Assembly: GCA_948144175.1 (NCBI GenBank)
Contig: CANXME010001990.1
Coordinates: 1,116,001-1,180,000, forward strand
Direction of reading: 5' to 3'
Source: Closterium sp. NIES-65
Taxonomy: Eukaryota > Streptophyta > Zygnematophyceae > Desmidiales > Closteriaceae
Length of the DNA: 64,000 nt
In this document: one piece after another, positions 55,710 through 63,938 of the stretch
Layout: every line of letters begins with the position of its first letter
Numbering within the stretch: the stretch's first letter is position 1
The notes under the pieces: model-generated
Databases searched by the model: none
The model's input: only the letters and a program-made list of their open reading frames with translations
What the model was told of the DNA's origin: nothing
Position numbers and translations under genes: made by a program

Positions 55710-56520
55710 GGGCAGTGCAGGGAGGGCTCGGGCGGCTCGGGCGGCTCGACTGCTGGGCGGCTCGGGCGACTCGGCGGCTCGGGCGGCTCGCGCGGCACTG
55801 CAGCTGGGGCGGCTCGGCTGCTGGGGCGGCTCGGCTGCTGGGGCGGCTCGGCTGCTGGGGCGGTTCGGCAGCTGGGGCGGCTCGGCGGCTGGGGCGGCTC
55901 GGCTGCTGGGGCGGCTCTGCTGCTGGGGCGGCTCGGCCGGGAGATGCAGGGGCGGGGCCGTCAGGTGCAGCGGCGGGCCGGCAGGTGCAGTGGCGGGTCG
56001 ACCGGTGCAGCGGCGAGTCGGCAGGTGCAGCGGCGGGGCCGTAGGGTGCAGCGGCGGGCAGGTAGGTGCAGCGGCGGGGCCGTCAGGTGAAGCGGCGGGC
56101 CGCTGGGTGCAGCGGCGGGCCGTAGGGTGCAGTGGCGGGCCGGCAGGCGCAGCGGCGGGGCCGTCAGGTGAGGCGGCGGGCCGTAGGGTGCAGCAGCGGG
56201 CCGTAGGGTGCAGCGGCGGGCCGTCAGGTGCAGCGGCGGGCGGGCAGGGCCGCGTCAGAGCCGGCGGCGGGGCCGCGTCAGTGGAGGCAGCGGGGCCGCG
56301 TCAAGCAGGCGGCGGGGCCGCGACGAAGCGGGCGGCAGGGCCGCGTCAGAGCCGGCGGCGGGGCCGCGTCAGTGGAGGCGGCGGGGCCGCGTCAGTGGAG
56401 GCGGCGGGGCCGCGTCAGTGGAGGCGGCGGGGCCGCGTCAAGCAGGCTGCGGGGCCGCGATCAGGAGGGGCAGCGGGGCCACGAGGGAAATGGCGGCCCG
56501 AGGGGTCGCTAAAAAAAATG
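55710..56520 (-). repeat. E8 GC-rich repetitive leader
   Basis: About 800 bases in three blocks (plus-strand reading): GGGCGGCTCGGCTGCTGG units of about 18 bases (55720-55940), GTGCAGCGGCGGGCCG units (55960-56260), and GGCGGCGGGGCCGCGTCAGT units (56270-56480). Long plus-strand frames across it (for example 55696-56595) are composition artefacts. Confidence 0.87.
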
Positions 56521-56579
56521 CGCGCCTCGGGGCGCGCTTCGGTGGGCCCTAAAAAAAAACCGGTCCTTAGGAAGGACCC

Positions 56580-56590
56580 GCTCTATACCA
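56580..56590 (-). promoter_or_regulatory. E8 primer-binding site, shortened
   Basis: TGGTATAGAGC on the minus strand directly follows the 5' LTR. It lacks the C of the standard TGGTATCAGAGC, as in E7 and E9. Confidence 0.85.
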
Positions 56591-56726
56591 GGTGAAACAA
56601 GTGAACAGGAATGTCTGAACTATGAATGAAGGCAGTACAAATATGAAACCCTAACTGGGTTGTACCCCCTATGGGATACCCCACTACAGCCTACACAATA
56701 GTATAAGCTATAGATATGTTCTGACA
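56591..56726 (-). repeat. E8 5' LTR
   Basis: 136 bp, differing from the 3' LTR only at its last base (plus-strand 56591 is G rather than T). The TSD GGTTA follows on the right. Confidence 0.96.
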
Positions 56727-56732
56727 GGTTAC

Positions 56733-56862
56733 TGTCAGATTATTATAGCTGATGCATGTTTGTAGGCTATAGTGGGGTAGCACATATGGGGTACAGTTTG
56801 CTAGGGTTGTATTTGTACCCAACTCTGACTTAGTCAATTCATTCCTGTTCATTCCTTTCACA
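56733..56862 (+). repeat. E9 5' LTR
   Basis: 130 bp, TGTCAGATTATTATAGC to CCTTTCACA. It contains the family core GTAGGCTATAGTGGGGTAGC and GGGGTAC. Confidence 0.95.
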
Positions 56863-56890
56863 TGGTATAGAGCGGGTTCCCTGTGGGAAC
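56863..56890 (+). promoter_or_regulatory. E9 primer-binding site and adjacent hairpin
   Basis: TGGTATAGAGC (56863-56873) adjoins the LTR. Three bases on, GTTCCC (56876-56881) and GGGAAC (56885-56890) form a perfect 6-bp stem with a TGT loop. Confidence 0.82.
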
Positions 56891-56929
56891 TTCGCCTAGG
56901 GCCCACCGAAGCGCGCCCCGAGGCGCGCG

Positions 56930-57770
56930 ATCCTTTTTTTTAGCGACCCCCCCGAGTCGCCCTTCCCCTGCGGCCCCGCCGCCCTTCGTTCGCGGCCCCG
57001 CCGTCCAGTCGCGGCCCCGCCCTTACGTCGCGGCCCCGCCCTTACGTCGCGGCCCCGCCACTAAGTCGCGGCCCCGCCACTAAGACGCGGCCCCGCCACC
57101 CAGTCGCGGCCCCGCCGCCTACTCGGACGCGGCCCCGCCGCCTGCTAAGACGCGGCCCCGCCGCCTGCTAAGAAGCGGCCTCCGCCGCCTGCAGACGCCG
57201 CGGCCTCCGCCGCCTGCTCAGCCGCGACCCCGCCGCCCGCTACGACGCGGCCTCCGCCGCCTGCTCAGCCGCGGCCCCGCCGCCCTCTACGACGCGGCCT
57301 CTGCCGCCTGCTCAGCCGCGGCCCTGCCGCCTCCTACGACGCGGCCCCGCAGCCTGCTCAGCCGCGGGTGCTTCCAGCGGCCCTCCGCTGCATCCTGACG
57401 GCCCGCCGCTGCACCCTGCGGCCCCGCCACTGCGCCTGTCCCGGCTCCGCCACTGCACCCTGACGGCCCCGCCGTCCCCTGTCTCGGCCCCACCGCTGCA
57501 CCCTGACGGCCCCGCCGTCCCTTGTCCCGGCCCCGCCACTACACTGCAGCCGAGCCGCCCAGCAGCAGCCGAGCCGCCCAGCAGCAGCCGAGCCGCCCAG
57601 CAGCAGCCGAACCGCCCAGCAGCAGCCGAGCCGCCCAGCAGCAGCCGAGCCGCCCGGTACCTGAGCCGCCCGAGCCGCCCGAGCCGCCCGAGCCGCCCGA
57701 GTCGCCCGAGCCGCCCGAGCCGCCCGAGCCGCCCGAGCAGCCCGAGCCGCCTGCTGCTGACCTACCCGAC
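56930..57770 (+). repeat. E9 GC-rich repetitive leader
   Basis: It has GCGGCCCCGCC-type units (56970-57370), a less regular part, then six copies of a 19-base unit CAGCCGAGCCGCCCAGCAG (57546-57655) and about ten copies of GAGCCGCCC (57663-57750). The frame is open from 57522 into gag, but its upstream part is low-complexity and not conserved, so I take ATG 57804 as the start. Confidence 0.87.
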
Positions 57771-57803
57771 TCTCCCATCCCGGTGAGACTTTCAGCTGCT
57801 GCC

Positions 57804-58895
57804 ATGGCCACCCCCAATGTTCTCACTTTTGACGCTGAGGGGAGGGCCATTGACTTTGCCGTCTGGATCGAGGACCTGCAGCTGTACTTACTGTGTGATG
57901 CGGTAGATGAGGTCTCTCTCTTTGACTTTGTCTCTGGCGCTGTCCCTGCCCCGCCTGCTGATGCTGACTCTGCCGTTCGCTCCAAGTGGGCGATCCGCGA
58001 TGCTGCTGCACGTCTTGCTGTGCGTCGCCACCTCCCTTCCTCTGAGCGTGCCCACTTTAGTCAGTGCAAGACCGCTCAGGCCTTGTACGACGCTGTAGTT
58101 GCGCGCTACTCCTCCCCTTCCTCCGCTACCCTTAGCCGCCTCATGCTACCGTTTCTCTTCCCTGACCTCGCTTCCTTTCCGACTGTCGCTGACCTCGTTA
58201 CCCACCTCCGCGCTAGTGACACCCGCTACCGCGCTGCCCTTCCTGCTGAGTTCCGCGCTGCGAACCCTCCTCCCATGTACATCACTCTCTACTTTCTCGT
58301 CACCCGTCTCCCTGAGTCCCTTCGTGTCGTTAGGGACCAGTTTCTCTCTGTCTGTCCCACCACTCTCACTGTCGACCTCCTTGAGGAGTCCCTGCTAGCG
58401 GCTGAGAAGAGTATTGTCGCTGTAGGGGCCTCTCGGGGTGACCCTCGCACCCCCATCTTTGAGGGGTGTGGTCCCTCCCCCCTGCTGCCCTCTGTCGCCT
58501 CTGCCGCTGCGGCCGACCTCGTTGGTTTTGAGTCGGTCGGCGCGGCGTCTGCCCCCAGTGGCAGACGCCGCACTGGCAAGGGCAAGGGGGGCAAGGGAGC
58601 GGGTGGAGCCAGAGGGGGCGGTGGAGGAGGCGGTGGGGGTGGAGGAGGGAGTGGGGGTGGCGGGGGGGGTGGTGGCGGGAGTGGAGGTAGTAGTGGCGGC
58701 GGTGGAGGCGGAGGTGGCGGCGGAGGTGGTAGCGGAGGAGGCGGTGGGAGCGGTGGGAGCGACGGTCCTGGTGGGGGAGGTGGCGGTGGCGATGGGGGTG
58801 GCGGTGGAGGCGGGGGTGGCGGTGGAGGAGGGGGTCGGAGTGGCTCGTCCCAGCGGAGCAGCTCTGGGGGTGGTCAGCGCCAGCAGCAGCAGTAG
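57804..58895 (+). CDS. E9 gag
   Basis: 363 codons from ATG 57804 to TAG 58893-58895. The start matches E6 and E8 (MATPNVLTFDAEGRAIDF). Residues 1 to about 235 form the copia-type capsid-like helical domain (WAIRDAAARLAVRRHLPSSERAHF, ALYDAVVARYSSPS). A basic GRRRTGKGKGGKG segment follows, then about 85 mostly Gly residues and a Gln run. The TAG falls in the Gln run (CAG CAG TAG CAG CAG), and the same frame continues into pol. It either ends gag or is a nonsense mutation of CAG. Confidence 0.9.
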   Translation: MATPNVLTFDAEGRAIDFAVWIEDLQLYLLCDAVDEVSLFDFVSGAVPAPPADADSAVRSKWAIRDAAARLAVRRHLPSSERAHFSQCKTAQALYDAVVARYSSPSSATLSRLMLPFLFPDLASFPTVADLVTHLRASDTRYRAALPAEFRAANPPPMYITLYFLVTRLPESLRVVRDQFLSVCPTTLTVDLLEESLLAAEKSIVAVGASRGDPRTPIFEGCGPSPLLPSVASAAAADLVGFESVGAASAPSGRRRTGKGKGGKGAGGARGGGGGGGGGGGGSGGGGGGGGGSGGSSGGGGGGGGGGGGSGGGGGSGGSDGPGGGGGGGDGGGGGGGGGGGGGGRSGSSQRSSSGGGQRQQQQ

Positions 58896-61800
58896 CAGCA
58901 GCCGCAGCAGCAGCCGCAGCAGCAGCAGCGCTCTCGCACCGTCCCCGGCCCTCAGCAGCTCCGTGAGTGGTACTTGCAGCGTCAGCGCGGTGGTGCGCTT
59001 GGTCCCTGCCCCTACGTTCTTCGCACTGGTGACCGTGCAGGGGAGAGGTGTGGAGGCGCCCACACAGCCCGTCGCTGCTTTGGCCGCCTGACCGACGCCT
59101 GGCGTCAGCAGTTTCCGGAGGCCGCTGAGATCCCCCGCTGGGGAGAGCTGTCTAGGGCTGGTGTAGCTATTTATGATCTTGATTTTGATGCTATTCTCTC
59201 TGCTATGTATGCTGTGACTGGTAGTGATGAGGATGACTGTTACCGGTGTTTCCCGCCCGACCCGGGCATTGATACTGCCGCGTCAGGTACTAGTGAGGCT
59301 GCTGCTCTAGGTGCTAGTGCGTCTGTGCTTTCAGGTACTGGTGAGTCCGCCCTCTCAGGTACTGTGTCGGCTTCGGCCTCTCACACCTTCACCCTTGACT
59401 CTGGAGCGTCTCGCTCCTTCTTTAGGGACCGCACCACTCTCACGCCGCTGAGTCGGCCTGTTGCGGTGTCCCTGGCGGACCCCTCTGGGGGGCCTGTCCT
59501 GTCTCGCTTCTCCACTGTCCTCCCGTGTCCGGCGGCCCCCTCTGGCACCCTGACTGGTCTCTACCTCCCCTCGTTCTCGACGAACTTGGTGAGTGGTGCT
59601 GACCTCCAGGATGCAGGTGTCCACCAGTTCACCCCTGCTCGTCAGCGGGTGACCCACTGTACGGAGGCGGATACAGGTCGCCACCTGGCTACGTTTACAC
59701 GTCGGCCGGGGTCGAGCCTGTACACACTGACCACTGCTTCTCCTCCAGGTACTGCGTCTGGTAGGGCCCCTTCGTCTGGTCAGGTGTTTGCTGCAGCGTC
59801 CAGGTCTGGTCCTGAGTCTGCCCCTTGTTCGTGTCGTCGTCTGTCTCACGAGACCCTCCTCTGGCACCACCGCCTTGGCCACCCCTCTCTGCTTCGGCTC
59901 AGAGGCATGGCCTCGCGGGTCCTTGTGTCTGGTCTTCCCCGGTCCCTCCCTCCCCTTCCTCCGGGCCCTGGCCCTGCCTGTGTCCCCTGTGTCGAGGGGC
60001 GCCAGCGTGCTGCCCCTCACTCCTCCCAGTTTCCTCCGACAGAGGCCCCGTTGCAGACGCTTCACATGGACGTGTGGGGCCCAGCCCGCGTCCGTGGACA
60101 GGGTCAGGAGCGCTACTTCCTGCTGGTGGTTGACGACTACTCGCGTTACACCACAGTCTTCCCCTTGCGCAGCAAGGGTGAGGTCACTCAGGTGTTGATC
60201 GACTGGATCCGCGCAGCTCGTCTTCAGCTTCGGAGAAGCTTTGGCTCTGACTTCCCTGTCTTGCGTCTGCACTCGGACAGAGGCGGAGAGTTCTCCTCTG
60301 CCCTCCTGAGTGCCTACTGTCGTGTGCGAGGCATCCGTCAGACCTTCATGCTTCCAAACTCACCACAGCAGAATGGGATCGCTGAGCGCCGCATTGGCAT
60401 GGTCATGGACGTCGCTCGTACGTCCATGATGCATGCGGCTGCTCCCCATTTTCTGTGGCCGTTTGCGGTCAGGTACGCTGCGCACCAGATCAACCTCCAC
60501 CCCAGGGTCTCTCGACCGGAGACCTCCCCAGCTCTGTTGTGGACGGGGAAGGTTGGCGATGCGTCGGCGTTCCGGGTCTGGGGATCTCGTGCTTCTCCCT
60601 GCGTCTTCCTCGGGTTCCCCCCCGACGCCCCTGGGTGGCAGTTTTACCACCCCACCTCTCGACGTGTTCTGTCCTCCCAGGACGTCACGTTCGACGAGTC
60701 GGTACCCTACTACCGCCTCTTCCCCTACCGCACTCCGTCCCTCCCCCCACCCCCGCTCTTCTTGGTACCAGGTCCCCCCCCAGTAGTCCCCCTCCCCCCT
60801 CAGGGTCCTGCCCCTTCAGGTGTGTCTCAGGTAGACGCGGTCGAGCCTGTCGAGGTCACTGGTGACTCTGGTGCTGCTGCGGGAGCTGAGCCTGGGGGTG
60901 CGGAGTCTAGGGGTGCTGAGCCTGGGGGTGCTGAGCCTGGGGGTGCGGAGTCTGGGGGTGCTGGGCCTGGGGGTGCTGAGCCTGGGGGTGCTGTGCCTGG
61001 GGGTGCTGAGCCTGGGGGTGCTGTGCCTGGGGGTGCTGTGTCTGGGGGTACTGAGCCTGGGGGTGCTGAGCCTTGGGGTGCTGAGCCTGGAGGTGCCGAG
61101 CCTGGAGGTGCTGTGCCTGGGGGTGCTTCGTCTCGCCGGGAGCCGCTCTCTCCACAGGAGCTGCGTGAGTGGTTTGCCCGGCGCTGGAGGCGTGCCGCTG
61201 GTGCTGGTGGTTCTTCGGCTGCGGAGGGCGCTGCTGCCACGCGACCTGGCGGTGCTCGTCCTGTGGGTGCTGGAGCTGCTGGGTCTGAGGGTTCTCCTGG
61301 AGCTGGTCCTGCTGAGGACGTTGGCGCTGAGCCTGCGGTTGGTGGTCCGACTGACGGTGCTCCTGGTGCTGCTGCTGGAGGTTCTGGAGCTTCTGGTGGT
61401 TCTGCTGGAGGTGCTGCTGGAGTGGGTGCTCCGGCCGGAGCTGCTGGTTCTGTTCCTGCTGTTTCTGGCGTCGCCGCGCGGTCTCGACCGTACTTCGTTC
61501 CGCTCCTGGAGCAGGTTCTTGGTCTTGCTCCTCCTCCTCCTCCCTTAGAGGGTCCGCACCCAGTCCGGTCACAGCCACAGCTAGAGCCTGCCTCCCCTTT
61601 GCCTGCTCCTTCTCCCTACGCTGGTCCGACTGGAGGCCTTACAGAGCGACGTGAGCCTGCGTCTCGTCCTGCGTCGCCTGTTCGTACTGAGCGCGCTAGT
61701 GGTCGCGGGTCGCGTCAGCGTCCTCCTCCTGTCCCTGGCACGCACCGGATGTCACTGCGTCCGTCCACTGCTCCTCTGCGTGCCCCTTTGCCTTCTCCTC

Positions 61801-63734
61801 CTGCTTCCTCTCTTCCTGCTCTTGCCGACCCGGAGTCGGACTCTCTTCGTGCTGCCAGTCCTACTGTCACGCGTCTCCTTGCTACTGCTGTCACTGACCC
61901 TTCCTTCGAGTCGTCTGCTGCGTCTGCCCTTGTCACTGAGCTTGTCGACTTTGCTGCGCGCTGTCGTCTAGACTACGCTGCTCGTCTTGTCGCTGAGTCA
62001 GAGTCCGCCTGTCCTCCGTCCGTCGGGGGTGAGTGTGCCCTTGGCACGGACGTCCTAGAGGACAGGCAGGAGGAGTTCCAGTGTCTAGCCGCTGCTTCAC
62101 CTCGTCTCGCGTCTGTACTGCTAGCCCCTGAGGGAGACCCGGATGCACTAGACATCCCGACTCCGCGTTCTTACGCGGAGGCCGTAGAGGGTCCCTACTC
62201 CTCTCAGTGGCAGGCAGCTATGGATGCAGAGATGGCTTCCTGGAAGTCCACAGGCACCTACGTTGACGCGGTTCCCCCTCCTGGGGCGAACATCGTCAGT
62301 GGCATGTGGATCTTCAGGGTGAAGCGGCCGCCGGGCTCGCCGCCTGTCTTCAAGGCGCGTTACGTGGCTCGTGGCTTCAGTCAGCGGCAGGGAGTTGACT
62401 ACTTTCAGACCTTCTCTCCCACCCCGAAGATGACCACTCTTCGGGTGCTGCTGCACATTGCCGCTCAGCGCGACTATGAGCTTCACTCTCTCGACTTCAG
62501 CACTGCGTTCCTGCAGGGTAGCCTGCACGAGGAGATCTGGCTGCGCCGTCCGCCTGGCTTCACTGGGACTTTCCCTCCTGGCACCCAGTGGAGCCTCCGA
62601 CGGCCAGTCTACGGTCTCCGCCAGGCACCGCGTGAGTGGCACGACACACTGAGGACTACGCTTGCGGCTCTTGGGTTTGCTCCTTCTACTGCTGACCCGT
62701 CGCTGTTTCTTCGCACCGACACTTCCCTGCCGCCGTTCTACATCCTCGTGTACGTCGACGACTTGGTCTTTGCCACAGCGGACACTGCTGGACTAGCCTA
62801 CGTGAAGTCCGAGCTGCTGAAGAGACACACGTGCACAGACGTGGGTGAACTGCGCAGCTACCTTGGCTTGCAGATCACTCGGGACAGAGCACGCCGCACC
62901 ATTACCCTGACTCAGTCACACATGGTGCAGCAGGTCCTTCAGCGCTTCGGCTTCACGTACTCCTCGCCTCAGGCCACTCCTCTGCCTACTCGCCACTCAC
63001 TCTCAGCTCTGCCTTCGGATGAGTCCGTAGAGTCGAGTGGTCCGTATGCAGAGCTTGTTGGCTGCCTCATGTACCTGATGACCTGCACACGACCTGACCT
63101 TGCATACCCTCTGAGCATCCTTGCACGCTATGTTGCTCCTGGGAGACATCGACCAGAGCACATGGCTGCAGCGAAGAGGGTATTGCGCTACCTGTGCAGT
63201 ACGTCGGGCATGGGGCTAGTGCTTGGAGGGCGGAGTCCAGTGGTCCTTACTGGGCACGCAGACGCTTCTTGGGCTGACGACCAGGCTACGCAGCGGTCGT
63301 CACAGGGTTACACCTTCAGCCTTGGTTCCGGCTCTGTCTCGTGGCGGTCTACTCGCTCGTCTTCGGTTCTCGGCTCCAGTTGTGAGGCTGAGATCTACGC
63401 CGGGGCCATGGCTGCACAGGAGCTTCGCTGGCTCACCTACCTGCTGACTGACCTTGGAGAGCTGCCTCGTTCTCCTCCAGTGCTGTACGTAGACAACAAG
63501 GCCATGTTGGCCTTGTGTCGAGAGCAGCGCTTGGAGCACAGAACGAAGCACATTGCTCTCCGCTACTTCCTTGCTCGTGAGCTGCAGCAGCGTGGTCAGT
63601 TGCGACTTGCTTACGTGGCCTCTGAGGCCAACACTGCTGATGTGTTCACCAAGGCACTTGCGCCTTGCGACCATCAGCGCTTTTGTACCCAGCTGGGTCT
63701 TGTACCTGTCTTGCCTCACTTGCTCTCTTCTTGA
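58896..63734 (+). CDS. E9 pol: Cys/His motif, protease, integrase, RT, RNase H
   Basis: In frame with gag beyond the TAG. Residues are counted from codon 58974. The Cys/His motif is C12, C26, H30, C35. Protease D142-S-G. The integrase finger is H298/H303 with C336-x2-C339; catalytic D366, D435 and E471 have exact D,D35E spacing. A 14-residue in-frame gap near 60590, against E8, shortens the integrase C-terminal part (GSRAS-PCVFLGF). A Gly-Ala-Glu-Pro linker follows, then RT with YVDD at 1260-1263 and RNase H with D1430, E1471 and D1507. It ends at TGA 63732-63734. All catalytic residues are present. No ATG lies at the start, so expression needs readthrough of the TAG or an unbroken source copy. 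Confidence 0.93.
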   Translation, partial: QQPQQQPQQQQRSRTVPGPQQLREWYLQRQRGGALGPCPYVLRTGDRAGERCGGAHTARRCFGRLTDAWRQQFPEAAEIPRWGELSRAGVAIYDLDFDAILSAMYAVTGSDEDDCYRCFPPDPGIDTAASGTSEAAALGASASVLSGTGESALSGTVSASASHTFTLDSGASRSFFRDRTTLTPLSRPVAVSLADPSGGPVLSRFSTVLPCPAAPSGTLTGLYLPSFSTNLVSGADLQDAGVHQFTPARQRVTHCTEADTGRHLATFTRRPGSSLYTLTTASPPGTASGRAPSSGQVFAAASRSGPESAPCSCRRLSHETLLWHHRLGHPSLLRLRGMASRVLVSGLPRSLPPLPPGPGPACVPCVEGRQRAAPHSSQFPPTEAPLQTLHMDVWGPARVRGQGQERYFLLVVDDYSRYTTVFPLRSKGEVTQVLIDWIRAARLQLRRSFGSDFPVLRLHSDRGGEFSSALLSAYCRVRGIRQTFMLPNSPQQNGIAERRIGMVMDVARTSMMHAAAPHFLWPFAVRYAAHQINLHPRVSRPETSPALLWTGKVGDASAFRVWGSRASPCVFLGFPPDAPGWQFYHPTSRRVLSSQDVTFDESVPYYRLFPYRTPSLPPPPLFLVPGPPPVVPLPPQGPAPSGVSQVDAVEPVEVTGDSGAAAGAEPGGAESRGAEPGGAEPGGAESGGAGPGGAEPGGAVPGGAEPGGAVPGGAVSGGTEPGGAEPWGAEPGGAEPGGAVPGGASSRREPLSPQELREWFARRWRRAAGAGGSSAAEGAAATRPGGARPVGAGAAGSEGSPGAGPAEDVGAEPAVGGPTDGAPGAAAGGSGASGGSAGGAAGVGAPAGAAGSVPAVSGVAARSRPYFVPLLEQVLGLAPPPPPLEGPHPVRSQPQLEPASPLPAPSPYAGPTGGLTERREPASRPASPVRTERASGRGSRQRPPPVPGTHRMSLRPSTAPLRAPLPSPPASSLPALADPESDSLRAASPTVTRLLATAVTDPSFESSAASALVTELVDFAARCRLDYAARLVAESESACPPSVGGECALGTDVLEDRQEEFQCLAAASPRLASVLLAPEGDPDALDIPTPRSYAEAVEGPYSSQWQAAMDAEMASWKSTGTYVDAVPPPGANIVSGMWIFRVKRPPGSPPVFKARYVARGFSQRQGVDYFQTFSPTPKMTTLRVLLHIAAQRDYELHSLDFSTAFLQGSLHEEIWLRRPPGFTGTFPPGTQWSLRRPVYGLRQAPREWHDTLRTTLAALGFAPSTADPSLFLRTDTSLPPFYILVYVDDLVFATADTAGLAYVKSELLKRHTCTDVGELRSYLGLQITRDRARRTITLTQSHMVQQVLQRFGFTYSSPQATPLPTRHSLSALPSDESVESSGPYAELVGCLMYLMTCTRPDLAYPLSILARYVAPGRHRPEHMAAAKRVLRYLCSTSGMGLVLGGRSPVVLTGHADASWADDQATQRSSQGYTFSLGSGSVSWRSTRSSSVLGSSCEAEIYAGAMAAQELRWLTYLLTDLGELPRSPPVLYVDNKAMLALCREQRLEHRTKHIALRYFLARELQQRGQLRLAYVASEANTADVFTKALAPCDHQRFCTQLGLVPVLPHLLSS
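60885..61130 (+). repeat. E9 linker minisatellite
   Basis: About 16 copies of GGTGCTGAGCCTGGG-type 15-base units, the most regular array in the window. The antisense frame gives a His/Pro/Gln repeat and is not a gene. Confidence 0.9.
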
Positions 63735-63938
63735 CTTTACTTGTACTTTGACATATATATACCTGCTCTTGCTTGTCTAGTTTTATATATATGTCTGTAC
63801 TCCTGCATGTGAACTGGCCTCTGGCCTTGCTCTTGTGCTCGGACTGTGTGGTGACTTTGTGATCCACCCTGAGCTTGCTTTGCTTTGCTTGACTGGTCTT
63901 GTGACCCCTTGTTCTCCCCCACTTTGTCTATGGGGGTG
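63735..63938 (+). other. E9 3' untranslated tail
   Basis: An AT tract (ACATATATATACC, TTTTATATATATG), then GTGAACTGGCC and TGCTTTGCTTGACTGG, ending in CTATGGGGGTG just before the 3' LTR. The same tail occurs in E5, E7 and (inverted) E8. The purine-rich stretch before the LTR is short compared with E3 and E4. Confidence 0.75.

Larger units (their letters stand above)
49363..56726 (-). mobile_element. E8: near-intact short-LTR copia retrotransposon
   Basis: A 7364-bp minus-strand element with 136-bp LTRs (49363-49498 and 56591-56726) identical at 135 of 136 positions, and TSD GGTTA (49358-49362, 56727-56731). The primer site TGGTATAGAGC is read at 56590-56580. One gag-pol frame (55655-49716) has a single nonsense codon. 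Near-identical LTRs and an almost open frame point to a recent insertion. It lies head-to-head with E9, six bases away. Confidence 0.97.

Noticed and set aside
60907-61578. Minus-strand frame with His/Pro/Gln/Ala repeats
   Set aside because: It is the antisense of the 15-bp linker array of E9; the sense frame carries integrase and RT.
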